Position numbers and translations under genes: made by a program. From Ruminococcus sp. (GTDB lineage Bacteria > Bacillota > Clostridia > Oscillospirales > Ruminococcaceae), in NCBI GenBank assembly GCA_024403995.1, contig JAKSQT010000009.1, positions 1 to 49,705 of the forward strand: a stretch of DNA of 49,705 bases, read 5' to 3'. Shown in pieces: positions 41,556-49,705 of the stretch (position 1 is its first letter; each line of letters opens with the position of its first letter). The notes beneath the pieces are model-generated. The model was not told the DNA's origin and did no database searches. It saw only the letters and a program-made list of their open reading frames with translations.

Positions 41556-41764
41556 ATGGTCGATGCGATGTACAATTACAGACAGGGTGAAATCCACTCC
41601 GCTGAGTTCAACAAGCTCTGCATACCCTTTGAAGATTCACTTAGCGTGGAGCAGATTGATATATTCTACCGGATACTTGTTTGCGTGAGCGATCTGAAAT
41701 GAGAGCTACCTACAAGGTCGGCTTCAAGGACGATGCAACTATGATGCTGGAGATTCAGGAATAG
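41556..41764 (+). pseudogene. Frameshifted small-protein remnant
   Basis: An ATG at 41556, with AAAGGA nine bases upstream, opens a 48-codon frame (MVDAMYNYRQGEIHSAEFNK ... FYRILVCVSDLK). A second frame starts at 41699 with an ATGA overlap (MRATYKVGFKDDATMMLEIQ). The first end and second start read as one protein split by a frameshift; the final FKDDATMMLEI resembles the last helix of small DUF6809-like proteins often found near mobile DNA. That family link is tentative. Confidence 0.5.
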
Positions 41765-41777
41765 AAATAGGGAGAGG

Positions 41778-41808
41778 GACAGATACTCAAACAGGGTATC
41801 TGTCTTTT
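41778..41808 (+). terminator. Hairpin before the two-component system
   Basis: A 9-bp perfect stem, GACAGATAC / GTATCTGTC, with TTTTGT tail, just after the frameshifted remnant. Confidence 0.65.
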
Positions 41809-41819
41809 GTGCCGACAGA

Positions 41820-41848
41820 TTGACTTTTGGAGTAAGGTTTGTTATAAT
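41820..41848 (+). promoter_or_regulatory. Promoter of the two-component system genes
   Basis: TTGACT, 17 bases, TATAAT, with transcription near 41855. This sets the response-regulator start downstream of that point. Confidence 0.75.
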
Positions 41849-41911
41849 AGTCTAAGAGAAAAATTTCCGAATACACCGGTGATATCAAAACGGAGGGAGA
41901 TGGGAGAAGAT

Positions 41912-42643
41912 ATGGATAATGATAAATACAAAGTCCTGATGATAGACGATGATGAGATGATTGCCACGGCTACATCAGAGTATTTCAATATGTTTGGTGT
42001 CAGAACTGCCTATGTCACGACATATGATGATGCTGTTGCATTTCTTGATGCAAATGATGTATCTCTGCTGCTGCTTGACATCAATCTCGGTGATAAGTCG
42101 GGATTTGACCTTTGCAGGAAAATTCGGGAAAACTATGATTTGCCCATATTCTTTATCAGTGCCAGAACAAGCGATGATGATGTGCTTATCGCTTTGAATA
42201 TCGGCGGTGATGATTACATAAAAAAGCCCTACACTTTGAGCGTACTGCTTGCTAAGGTCAAAGCGGCGACAGCAAGGTACGACAGAACAAGGGGGAATGT
42301 CGACATGAAGCAAAGCGTTCCACAGACAGATGATGGTCTTGTGAAGCTCATCGGTGATATATACCTTAATACCAATATCCACAAGATTGTATCAAACGGT
42401 AAAGAAATCACTCTGAAAGCATTGGAGTACAAACTGCTGTATTATCTTTACTCGAAACGTGGCAAGGTCGTTTCAAAGGACGATCTGCTTCGTGATGTGT
42501 GGAAGGACGAATACATAAACGAAGGAACGATCGCAGTGCATATCCGTCACCTGCGTGAAAAGATCGAAGCCGACCCGAAAGAACCACAGCTTATCAAGAC
42601 GATATGGGGTGTTGGCTATATGATGGAAGAAACTGTATCATGA
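41912..42643 (+). CDS. OmpR/PhoB-type response regulator
   Basis: A 243-aa DNA-binding response regulator. The receiver domain (1 to about 120) has acidic residues D12-D14, the phosphorylation site D56 (LLLLDINLGDKSG) and K105 (DDYIKKPYTL). The C-terminal winged-helix (about 145-243) has LKALEYKLLYYLYSKRGKVV and VHIRHLREKIEADPKEPQLI, then TIWGVGYMME. The ATG at 41912 is preferred, with GGGAG five bases upstream; the ATG at 41900 is possible. The stop overlaps the kinase start (ATGA). It probably controls the ABC transporter and hydrolase genes downstream. Confidence 0.93.
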   Translation: MDNDKYKVLMIDDDEMIATATSEYFNMFGVRTAYVTTYDDAVAFLDANDVSLLLLDINLGDKSGFDLCRKIRENYDLPIFFISARTSDDDVLIALNIGGDDYIKKPYTLSVLLAKVKAATARYDRTRGNVDMKQSVPQTDDGLVKLIGDIYLNTNIHKIVSNGKEITLKALEYKLLYYLYSKRGKVVSKDDLLRDVWKDEYINEGTIAVHIRHLREKIEADPKEPQLIKTIWGVGYMMEETVS

Positions 42644-43926
42644 AAGGCTATTACAAAATTGCGATACTGCTTTTTTTGCTTCTCACTGTCGGATTATTTG
42701 CCGTGTTGAAAATAACGGATACGAACAGAATTCCGACAGATAGTAACGATGTGATCTTGCTCAATGAGATAGTGCATAAAGTAGCATCAGGTGATATTCC
42801 GTCCGAAGATACGGTACAGACACGGGAGTATGTCATACTCGACATCAACGGCAATACGCTTTTTGATAACCGCAGCGACCGTTCGGAAGTGCTGACCGTT
42901 GAAACGGCGATACAAAAACATTACTCATACAACTATATTATAGAAAATAATCAGATAACGGGCAGCGTTATCCTGACAGACGGTGAAAAGCGTTTTGACA
43001 AACTGCGTATGAATATCATTCTGATATATGCAGGGTGCAGTCTTGTGCTGATAACGGCAGTGCTGGCATTCGGTGCTTATATCCGCAAAGCGGTCATACT
43101 TCCCTTTAATAAGATGAAGGATTTTGCATCTTATGTGGCGGCAGGTGATCTGGACAAGACGCTTGAAATGGACAAGGATAATATGTTCGGTGTATTCTCC
43201 GAGAGCTTCGACATCATGCGTGAGGAGCTGAAAGCATCTAAAGATAGAGAGCTTGCCTTGCAGAAAAAGGAGCGTGAGCTTGTGGCTTCGCTCTCCCATG
43301 ACCTGAAAACGCCCGTGACGGGTATCAAACTTACCTCGGAGCTGATGACGGCGGTATTCTCGCAGAACGAAGGGCAAGAGCTTACTATTACGCCCGATAT
43401 GACCACGAAGATGAATAACATTTACAAACGTGCAGAAGAAATAAATATACTTGTGAGTGACCTGTTTTCATCCACGCTGGAGGACTTGGGCGAGTTCAAG
43501 GTGAGCTGCACCGATGAGAATTCCTCGATTATCGCAGAGATCATTTCAAAATACGATGACAGAGGACTTGTGCGAATGTCCGATATTCCGCAGGGAATGA
43601 TCCTCATTGACAAGATACGTCTTTCACAGGTGATCGGCAATATCCTCTCAAATTCTTACAAATACGCAGGCACGCAGATAGAGGTTTGTTCACATATCGA
43701 GGACGAATTTCTTGAAGTTTCGATTTCCGACAGCGGACAAGGTGTTCCCGATGATGAGATAGAGCTTATCACAAATAAATTCTATCGTGGTAAAAATCAC
43801 GGTGATAAGGAAGGAAGCGGTTTAGGACTGTATATCGCCAGAATGCTTATGGATAAAATGGGCGGAGAATTGACAGTTTCAAGCGATAACGGGCTGAGTG
43901 TCACGCTGCTTATCCCCCTCAGTTAA
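42640..43926 (+). CDS. Sensor histidine kinase
   Basis: A 428-aa membrane kinase with TM1 (about residues 5-23), an extracytoplasmic sensor loop of about 100 residues (25-123), TM2 (about 124-146), a HAMP-like linker, HisKA with the phosphoaccepting histidine H220 in VASLSHDLKTPVTGIKLTSE, and HATPase with N-box IGNILSNSYKYA, G1 ISDSGQGVPD and G2 GSGLGLYIARMLMDKMGGEL. The start overlaps the regulator stop as ATGA. The stop codon, TAA at 43924-43926, lies inside the terminal repeat of a family B element, so the insertion sets the exact C-terminus. Confidence 0.94.
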   Translation: MKGYYKIAILLFLLLTVGLFAVLKITDTNRIPTDSNDVILLNEIVHKVASGDIPSEDTVQTREYVILDINGNTLFDNRSDRSEVLTVETAIQKHYSYNYIIENNQITGSVILTDGEKRFDKLRMNIILIYAGCSLVLITAVLAFGAYIRKAVILPFNKMKDFASYVAAGDLDKTLEMDKDNMFGVFSESFDIMREELKASKDRELALQKKERELVASLSHDLKTPVTGIKLTSELMTAVFSQNEGQELTITPDMTTKMNNIYKRAEEINILVSDLFSSTLEDLGEFKVSCTDENSSIIAEIISKYDDRGLVRMSDIPQGMILIDKIRLSQVIGNILSNSYKYAGTQIEVCSHIEDEFLEVSISDSGQGVPDDEIELITNKFYRGKNHGDKEGSGLGLYIARMLMDKMGGELTVSSDNGLSVTLLIPLS

Positions 43927-44102
43927 GGCAACACCGCACAAAGCACGTCTGACGACTTTGTACGTCATAAACTTGTATCTTTTCCGTCATATTACACAGA
44001 AATTCCTTGACATACGACAGTATGCCTGCGAAATTTCTATGCAATCTGACGAAAAATCTAACTGCGTTTCTGCCGCACACTCTTTGTGCGGTGTTGCCTT
44101 AA
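43923..44102 (+). repeat. Family B terminal-inverted-repeat element, copy 2
   Basis: A 180-bp unit with ends TTAAGGCAACACCGCACAAAG-type and its inverted partner; the arms match over about 20 bp. It has the same orientation and body as copy 1 at 4001, without the nested insert. It sits between the kinase gene and the ABC transporter genes, and it may have introduced a terminator-like structure that separates their transcription. Confidence 0.88.
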
Positions 44103-44114
44103 GAAAAAAATAAG

Positions 44115-44163
44115 AATTTAACAAGATTCTGACAAAGAAATAAGTTCAGGGATCATGTATAAT
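44115..44163 (+). promoter_or_regulatory. Candidate response-regulator site and promoter of the ABC genes
   Basis: Two similar units, TTAACAAGATT and CTGACAAAGAA, lie directly adjacent as an 11-bp direct repeat upstream of a TATAAT (about 44158-44163) that lacks a good -35 element at 17 bases. Tandem repeats in place of a -35 box are typical of OmpR-type activation. Specific binding by the regulator encoded upstream is inference. Confidence 0.4.
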
Positions 44164-44206
44164 ACAATCATAGGGTACAAAACGTATTTGAAAGGTTGTG
44201 TTATAT

Positions 44207-44965
44207 ATGATCCCTGTTTTACATACAGAAAAGCTCTGCAAGTCGTTTTCCAACGGCGGTACGCAGCAGCACGTTATCAAAAACCTCGATCTTGAAATAA
44301 TGGAGGGAGATTTTACCATTATCATGGGGGCTTCGGGTTCGGGCAAGTCTACTCTGCTCTATGCCCTTTCGGGAATGGACAAGCCAACTCTCGGCAAGGT
44401 ATTCTTCGGTGATACCGAGATACAGAACTACTCAAACGACCAGCTTGCAGTGTTCAGACGCAGCAACTGCGGTTTTGTTTTTCAGAGCATCTATCTGATT
44501 GAAAACCAGACGGTGCTTGACAATGTACTGACAGGTGCATTCGTCGTGCAGAAAAATTCTCCGGAGCTTATCATGAAAGTAAAGGAACTGTTAAATAAAG
44601 TAGGACTTGATGAAAAAATGCAAAATAAATACCCCAATCAGCTTTCGGGCGGCGAGGCACAGCGAGTCGGCATTGTAAGGGCTGTTGTCAACGAGCCGAA
44701 AATACTTTTTGCAGACGAGCCGACGGGGTCACTCAACTCGGCATCAGGCAAAGACGTTCTCAACATTTTTACACAGGTACATGAAAACGGTCAAAGCATC
44801 GTCATGGTAACGCACGATATAAAAACCGCACTCAGGGGCACAAGAGTGATCTATCTCCGTGACGGAAGCATTGTCGGCGAACACCGTATGCCGAAATACG
44901 GTGAGGACGATATAAAAGTACGCCGTGAAAAGCTGACGGAGTTCCTCGATAGAATGGGCTGGTGA
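44207..44965 (+). CDS. ABC transporter ATP-binding protein (MacB/Bce type)
   Basis: A 252-aa ATPase. Walker A GASGSGKST (residues 41-49), Q-loop VFQSIYLIEN, signature LSGGEAQRVGIVRA (146-159), Walker B ILFADEPTGSLN (about 166-177) and the switch histidine in VMVTHD (H203) are all present. The layout follows the LolD/MacB/BceA group that pairs with FtsX-like permeases. I used the ATG at 44207; a GTG at 44198 is too close to the ribosome site AAAGG. The permease gene starts 4 bases downstream. Likely roles are antimicrobial-peptide sensing or resistance, or lipoprotein or peptide transfer across the membrane. Confidence 0.92.
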   Translation: MIPVLHTEKLCKSFSNGGTQQHVIKNLDLEIMEGDFTIIMGASGSGKSTLLYALSGMDKPTLGKVFFGDTEIQNYSNDQLAVFRRSNCGFVFQSIYLIENQTVLDNVLTGAFVVQKNSPELIMKVKELLNKVGLDEKMQNKYPNQLSGGEAQRVGIVRAVVNEPKILFADEPTGSLNSASGKDVLNIFTQVHENGQSIVMVTHDIKTALRGTRVIYLRDGSIVGEHRMPKYGEDDIKVRREKLTEFLDRMGW

Positions 44966-44968
44966 ATT

Positions 44969-47473
44969 ATGAAGATATTCAGACTATCATTATTCAATTT
45001 GAAGAAAAATAAGCGTGAAGCGGCGGCAATCATCTTTCTGACGCTTATCACATCATTCCTGATGTCGGTATTTTTTGTCAGCATAACAGAAATAAACAAG
45101 GCTTTCGACAAATGCTTTGAGGAAACGGGCTGTGCCGATGTTATGCTGTTGTATGATGAAAGCAAGTACCGTGATATATACCGTGAGGTACTGGAGGATG
45201 AATACAATGTTACTGAAGTCCGTGAAAGCACTGTGCTTGTTGGTTCCGCCGCAAAGACAATATCTAAGCAGGGCGAAAGTATCGCATATAATATGGTATT
45301 TACGGATGAAAGCACTGAACGTAAAATAGAGGATTTCGTGAAGCTGAAAGCACTTTCCGATGATGAGACAGAAAAACTCTCACACCCGATCTGGCTGCCG
45401 CAGTATTTTGAGATAACGGGCGAATTTTCTGCGGGAGATACATTCACGCTTGTTTCCGGCGGCAGAGAATATCCCTTTACCATTGCAGGATTTTACAATA
45501 CCGGCTTTTGCAACAGTGACAGAACACTGTTCAAATGTGTGCTGACTGATTATGATATGTCACTGTTGTCCGCAGTCTATGAAGAACACCGCATGATCGC
45601 ATTTGACACGGAAGAAAAGATCTCCTTTGAAGAATATTTTGAAAAATGTTCGGAAATATCAGGCGAGTATGTCTCAGGTATCGTGTATCCATTTGATAAG
45701 GAATCTGAGAGAGAGGAGGAGGCTACTTTTCTCAACATTTTCCTGTACATGAGTGCATTTATTTCAGTTGTCACTATGATATCTGCACTGTTTCTTATAC
45801 TGCACAAAATATCAAAGGATATTGAGCAGCAGATGGTGCAGATAGGTGTACTGGAGGCACTTGGCTATACCAGCCGTGAGCTTTCTCTTTCCTACACTTG
45901 TGAATACGTCCTTACGGGAGGTATAGGTGCTGTTATCGGAGGTATAGCGGCGGCATTTTTCTCGCCCGTGATGGACAGTCTCACAAGGGGCATGATAAAC
46001 CGTGATGTACATACCGATGTAAATATCCTGCGAATTATTATTGTTGTTGCCGCTATCATTGCGCTGGTAACGTTCTTTGCTCTGTCAAGAGCTGCAAGAG
46101 TGAAAAAGATACCTCCTGTTGTGGCTTTCCGCAAGGGCATAAAGACTCATCACTTCGACAGGAACATATTCCCACTTGAAAAGCTGAAAAAAAGCATAAA
46201 TATGCGTCTTGCTTTTAAAGGAATAGTTCACGATCTGCGTTCAAATATCGGTATGGGTATGTGTATCATTACAGCCGGAATAGCCGTGATGTTTGGCGTG
46301 TACCTCTTTGACTTTTTCAAAAACGGTCATGACGGACTGCTGAGCGTTATGGGAATGGAGATGCCCGATATAAGCATTATGACGATGAACGGCGTTGACA
46401 CTGAAGCATTCTGTGAGGAACTGCGCCAAATGCCGGATGTGGAAAAGGTGCTTCTTAACTGTGCGCTCGGAGACCATGTAGAAGTCAAGGGCAGCCCTCA
46501 AAGCCCGGCAGCAATAGTCTACAAGGATTTTTCCCTTACAGAGAATATACACGTTAAAGAAGGACGTTTCCCCGAGTACGAAAACGAGATCATGATAACC
46601 GTCAAGAGAGAAAGGACGGAAGACCGCCATATCGGTGACAGTATCATCGTCAAGAGTAATGTTGGGGAAAAAAGCTATATCATAACAGGCATAACCAATG
46701 CCATGAACAACAGCGGCTGGAGTGTCTATATGACCGATGAGGGCTATAAACGCATTCGTCCGAATGACCACCCTAACATAATTGAGATAACTCTTAAAAA
46801 CGAAAATGACCGTCCTGCATTTGAGGAAAAGCTCACAGCTTTATACGGTGCAAGTGCACAGGATATGGCAGCCGAGCAGTCTGTACAGGGAAGCCTTGAA
46901 GAACGTGTCAAAGCAAAGGCAGACGAGAAAATGGCACAGCTGATTTCGCAGTATGATGTTACGGGTGCAGACTATGCCATAAGGATAGGAGATACCATGA
47001 TAAGCGGGAACAGCAGCCGTTTTGTGATAAAGGAAATGTCCTCCATGAAAGACCTTGCAAGATCGCAAATGGAGTCAATAGCAAAAGTAACAAAGACAAT
47101 TTCTTTCTGGGCTGTGATATTCATAGCCGTTGTGGTAGCGGTGATACTCGGCATCATAGCGGCATCTGCGGTAAAAAGACAGCGTAAGGAGCTGGGTATC
47201 ATGAAAAGTATGGGTTACACTTCAAGAGACCTTATGGTGCAGCTAACTCTGCGTATCCTGACTGTCACGATAATTTCTTCTGCTATTGCCGCAGTGCTTT
47301 CAATACAAGTTCAGAGAGCCTTCTGGATGGCTTTATTTGGCGTGAACATACCCGAAAAACCTGTTCTTATCATCGGTACAGCGGCGGCACTCGTAATGTT
47401 CTGCCTGACAGTTACATACATCAGTGCAGGCAGAATCAGAAAGATATCCGTGACTGAGCTTATGGCGGAATGA
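44969..47473 (+). CDS. FtsX-like ABC transporter permease
   Basis: An 834-aa permease with two FtsX-type units. N-terminal helix about 18-40 (AAAIIFLTLITSFLMSVFFV), a large extracytoplasmic domain (about 45-250), three helices (about 255-375, including GVLEALGYTSRELSLSYTCE at the coupling region), a further helix near 425, a second large extracytoplasmic domain (about 455-700), and a final helix triplet (about 710-830, with ELGIMKSMGYTSRDLMVQLT). The duplicated GYTSR segments are the characteristic contacts with the ATPase. The next gene follows after 16 bases, so ATPase, permease and hydrolase probably form one operon. Confidence 0.9.
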   Translation: MKIFRLSLFNLKKNKREAAAIIFLTLITSFLMSVFFVSITEINKAFDKCFEETGCADVMLLYDESKYRDIYREVLEDEYNVTEVRESTVLVGSAAKTISKQGESIAYNMVFTDESTERKIEDFVKLKALSDDETEKLSHPIWLPQYFEITGEFSAGDTFTLVSGGREYPFTIAGFYNTGFCNSDRTLFKCVLTDYDMSLLSAVYEEHRMIAFDTEEKISFEEYFEKCSEISGEYVSGIVYPFDKESEREEEATFLNIFLYMSAFISVVTMISALFLILHKISKDIEQQMVQIGVLEALGYTSRELSLSYTCEYVLTGGIGAVIGGIAAAFFSPVMDSLTRGMINRDVHTDVNILRIIIVVAAIIALVTFFALSRAARVKKIPPVVAFRKGIKTHHFDRNIFPLEKLKKSINMRLAFKGIVHDLRSNIGMGMCIITAGIAVMFGVYLFDFFKNGHDGLLSVMGMEMPDISIMTMNGVDTEAFCEELRQMPDVEKVLLNCALGDHVEVKGSPQSPAAIVYKDFSLTENIHVKEGRFPEYENEIMITVKRERTEDRHIGDSIIVKSNVGEKSYIITGITNAMNNSGWSVYMTDEGYKRIRPNDHPNIIEITLKNENDRPAFEEKLTALYGASAQDMAAEQSVQGSLEERVKAKADEKMAQLISQYDVTGADYAIRIGDTMISGNSSRFVIKEMSSMKDLARSQMESIAKVTKTISFWAVIFIAVVVAVILGIIAASAVKRQRKELGIMKSMGYTSRDLMVQLTLRILTVTIISSAIAAVLSIQVQRAFWMALFGVNIPEKPVLIIGTAAALVMFCLTVTYISAGRIRKISVTELMAE

Positions 47474-47489
47474 AAGGAGCCGAACTACA

Positions 47490-49472
47490 ATGAAGAAAAA
47501 GATAATTGCAGCAATATCATTACTGTGTATAGTCGAAACTGCTTTCCTGTCTGCCGCAAGCACAGTAAAAGCCGAGTCGGTACAGCAGGAGCAGACAACT
47601 GAAACAAACACTTCGCAGGACAGGATATACAACATTGCCTCGATCAGCAAGATGTATTCAACATTGGCGGTAATGCAGCTTGTGGACGAGGGGAAGGTCA
47701 AGCTTGACGCACCCGTGACAGAGTACCTCCCCGAATTTGAAATGGACGATGAGCGTTACAAAAACCTCACGGTGCGTATGCTTATGAATCACACCAACGG
47801 TCTGGCTATGGGAAACGGCATCAATCACTATCTGTACGAAGATACGGACAGTTTTGTGCATGACAGTATTCTTGGATTTACAAAAGAGGCACATTTTAAA
47901 GCTGATCCGGGTGAATATCCCTGCTACGGAAATTACGGTTTTTTACTGCTGGAGCTTATCACGGAAAATGTCAGCGGTATGAGCTATACCGACTATATCA
48001 GAGAAAATATCGCTTCAAAAATCGGAGCAGAGCATACGGGAACAGCCTGGTCTTTATATAACGGTGATTTAGGCGATTTACGGGCGGCACTTTACAACAG
48101 TTCTATGCCTGTTGAATATCCATACGAAATGGCGGCAGGTCCGGGCGGTATTTATGCTTCTGCTTCCGATGTGGCAGATTTCGGTGCGGCTTTCTTTACG
48201 GGAAATGATACACTGCTGTCTGATGAGGCAAAATCACAGATGAGTTCCCGACAGAGCGATGACCCGAAAGCTGAAGGCTATGGTCTGGGCTGGGATTTCG
48301 TTGAGCAAGTCAAATATGAAAAAGAAAATATCAAGGTCTGCGGAAAAGGCGGAGATATGACATATATGCACTCGTTTCTGCTTGTTGCTCCGGATGAGCA
48401 GATAAGCTGTGCAGTTCTGACAGCCGGAAACGACAGCAGCACGATAGCAGGTTTTATGGCAGAAGCACTTATGGACGTTGTTCTTGAAGAACAAGGAAAA
48501 ACTGTCAGTGATATTCCGCCTGCCGAGCCGACTATGACTGATACTGTACCCAACAGCTTTAAGAAATATGATGGTCTGTATTGCGTGGGCGGTGTATACG
48601 AAACCGGAATATGCAGGATATACTTTGACAGCGGATTTATGTATAAAGAAAATGCAGGCACGGGCAATTCTTCTCCCGACAGGTTCAGATATACCGATGA
48701 GGGCGGATTTGTCAAGGTGGGTGACAGCGGAAAGATGACCTCCGATCGGGAAATCGTGTATTTTGAGGAAAAGAACGGCAAAGTCTATCTCAGAACGGAT
48801 AAGGTCATATTATTCCCCGGGCTTGGAAGCCATGAGGAGAGTATGTACTCTGGCGAGAAAATTGAGGAAAACCCGGTTCCCGACAGCGTTCAGCAAAGCT
48901 GGGACGAGATTTCACAGACTATGTTCGTTTTATACAACGAAAAATGGTCATCTCAAAGCTATGACAGTCCATTTAGTTGGTTGGTGACGGATAAGGCATT
49001 TCCGGGCTATGTTCTTTCAAAAAACAGCTTGGGAATGACAAAGGCAGATAAAATATCCGACGAGCATACTGCTCGTTTCTTTACCACAACACCGAGCAGT
49101 GCAAACAGAGATCTGTATGACATTAACATCACAGAGCATACCTATTCGGACGGTGTCAAGTCAGTCAGCCTTGACCTTAGTGACGGAACACACCGGCGTC
49201 GGGTAGATACACTTCCTATGTTTAATTCTGATATTAAAGAAGTTAAAATGAACAGCGATGAAGCACAGTGGTATCGCATCGGTCAGGATATGGCAGGAAA
49301 GACTATCACAGCCGAGCGTCCCAAAAACTCTGCTGTTTATGTCTATAACAAATTCCGTGAGCCGGTTTACAGCACACACATTAAGGGCGCAGCCAACACA
49401 ATTGATCTGCCCGCAGACGGATATATCGTTTTTTTAGGTGAGACGGGCGGTAGCGTGAAGGTATTCGGATAA
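47490..49472 (+). CDS. Secreted serine hydrolase of the beta-lactamase/penicillin-binding-protein superfamily
   Basis: A 660-aa exported protein with a signal peptide (1-28, ...STVKA). The catalytic region contains SxxK as S51-I-S-K54 (NIASISKMYSTLAV), the second motif Y146-G-N148 (PCYGNYGFLLLEL), and a late KGG in VCGKGGDMTYMHSF, in the place of the HxG/KTG triad. The first ~20 residues normally found before SxxK are missing or very short, so the fold may be trimmed. About 310 C-terminal residues (beta-rich, ending DGYIVFLGETGGSVKVF) form an additional domain or domains of unknown role. GGAGCC precedes ATG. It is encoded with an ABC transporter and a two-component system; substrate unknown. 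Confidence 0.85.
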   Translation: MKKKIIAAISLLCIVETAFLSAASTVKAESVQQEQTTETNTSQDRIYNIASISKMYSTLAVMQLVDEGKVKLDAPVTEYLPEFEMDDERYKNLTVRMLMNHTNGLAMGNGINHYLYEDTDSFVHDSILGFTKEAHFKADPGEYPCYGNYGFLLLELITENVSGMSYTDYIRENIASKIGAEHTGTAWSLYNGDLGDLRAALYNSSMPVEYPYEMAAGPGGIYASASDVADFGAAFFTGNDTLLSDEAKSQMSSRQSDDPKAEGYGLGWDFVEQVKYEKENIKVCGKGGDMTYMHSFLLVAPDEQISCAVLTAGNDSSTIAGFMAEALMDVVLEEQGKTVSDIPPAEPTMTDTVPNSFKKYDGLYCVGGVYETGICRIYFDSGFMYKENAGTGNSSPDRFRYTDEGGFVKVGDSGKMTSDREIVYFEEKNGKVYLRTDKVILFPGLGSHEESMYSGEKIEENPVPDSVQQSWDEISQTMFVLYNEKWSSQSYDSPFSWLVTDKAFPGYVLSKNSLGMTKADKISDEHTARFFTTTPSSANRDLYDINITEHTYSDGVKSVSLDLSDGTHRRRVDTLPMFNSDIKEVKMNSDEAQWYRIGQDMAGKTITAERPKNSAVYVYNKFREPVYSTHIKGAANTIDLPADGYIVFLGETGGSVKVFG

Positions 49473-49487
49473 CGGCATTTCAATTGA

Positions 49488-49645
49488 GGGCACCTCTAAA
49501 AACCCGTTTTGAGTAAGAAAAAGCAGATAGGTACAGTAGATGCAAGAAAAGCCATCGAAGGCGTGCTTTCGCACTACGAGAGGGCTTGACGCAGCAGATG
49601 CTGTACATAGCTGTTTTTTCTCACAAGGGTTTTTTAGAGGTGCCC
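49488..49645 (+). repeat. Family A terminal-inverted-repeat element, copy 5, with target duplication
   Basis: A complete copy with ends GGGCACCTCT / AGAGGTGCCC flanked by TTGA on both sides (49484-49487 and 49646-49649). It follows the hydrolase stop by 15 bases and may serve as its terminator. Confidence 0.92.
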
Positions 49646-49656
49646 TTGACATTATT

Positions 49657-49705
49657 ATTGCTCCGCCAATTAAGTCTTGAATATTTTATGCGAAGTAATG
49701 AAGGA
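49657..49705 (+). repeat. Family C element, copy 2, cut by the window end
   Basis: The first 49 bases match the copy at 41151 without a visible difference (ATTGCTCCGCCAATTAAGTC, then TTATGCGAAGTAATGAAGGA). Same orientation as the first copy. Confidence 0.85.

Noticed and set aside
41151-49705. Integrated prophage or conjugative element in the 41-49.7 kb segment
   Set aside because: No integrase, relaxase, recombinase or phage structural gene is present; only short repeats and a possible gene remnant suggest mobility.

Overview
The window looks like chromosomal DNA of an anaerobic, Gram-positive Clostridia member, most likely a Ruminococcus-type Oscillospiraceae. The evidence is: two secreted proteins ending in type I dockerins (cellulosome modules), a complete rnfCDGEAB ferredoxin:NAD+ oxidoreductase operon, the [FeFe]-hydrogenase maturase HydG with its TM1266-type regulator, an L27 with the cleavable Firmicutes N-terminus next to its protease Prp, a YlmC/YmxH-type PRC-barrel protein, strong AGGAGG ribosome sites and many TTGACA-N17-TATAAT promoters. 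The genus is an inference.

Layout. 1-4.0 kb (minus): GNAT acetyltransferase, ligA, and a D,D-carboxypeptidase homologue whose three catalytic motifs are all altered. 4.0-6.3 kb: a phosphoesterase, a TspO-type membrane protein, an isolated transcription unit for a 17-residue Cys-rich peptide, and small mobile repeats. 6.3-11.9 kb (minus): rnf operon and hpt. 12.1-15.8 kb (plus): a long structured leader followed by a 1135-aa BspA-type leucine-rich-repeat dockerin protein. 15.9-19.4 kb (minus): rplU-prp-rpmA, obgE-mrnC-yebC. 19.5-27.7 kb (minus): moxR, DUF58, transglutaminase, C39-like dockerin protein, prmA and an unrecognised 411-aa protein. 27.7-33.9 kb (minus): a membrane protein, rpsB-tsf, ylmC, a 49-aa orphan sorting-signal peptide, a membrane protein, hydG and its regulator behind a possible attenuator. 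34.0-41.1 kb (plus): a Cys4/coiled-coil protein, tRNA-Leu, an McrBC pair whose McrC lacks its nuclease half, an ACT protein with homoserine dehydrogenase, and a PAS protein. 41.1-49.7 kb (plus): an accessory segment with a two-component system, an ABC transporter and a secreted serine hydrolase.

Three families of short terminal-inverted-repeat elements (called A, B and C here) are scattered through the intergenic gaps. Family A is about 155 bp and its termini are GGGCACCTCT...AGAGGTGCCC. There are four clear copies, one decayed copy, one 32-bp remnant and one cut by the window start. Two copies have perfect 5-bp target duplications and one has a 4-bp duplication. Family B (termini TTAAGGCAACACCGC) has two copies; one supplies the stop codon of the histidine kinase and the other carries a nested three-hairpin insert. 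Family C (termini ATTGCTCCRCCAA) has two copies in the same orientation that bracket the two-component/ABC/hydrolase segment.

Functional picture. Rnf conserves energy from reduced ferredoxin while HydG helps build the H-cluster of [FeFe]-hydrogenase, as expected of a fermentative fibre degrader. The dockerin proteins may be displayed on scaffoldins. The most unusual items are the apparently dead D,D-carboxypeptidase, the two tiny self-contained peptide genes, the structured leader upstream of the LRR-dockerin gene, the attenuator-like leader of the hydrogenase genes, the nuclease-less McrBC, and the repeat-bracketed sensor/transporter/hydrolase module. I ran no searches; family names rest on recognised motifs and context.
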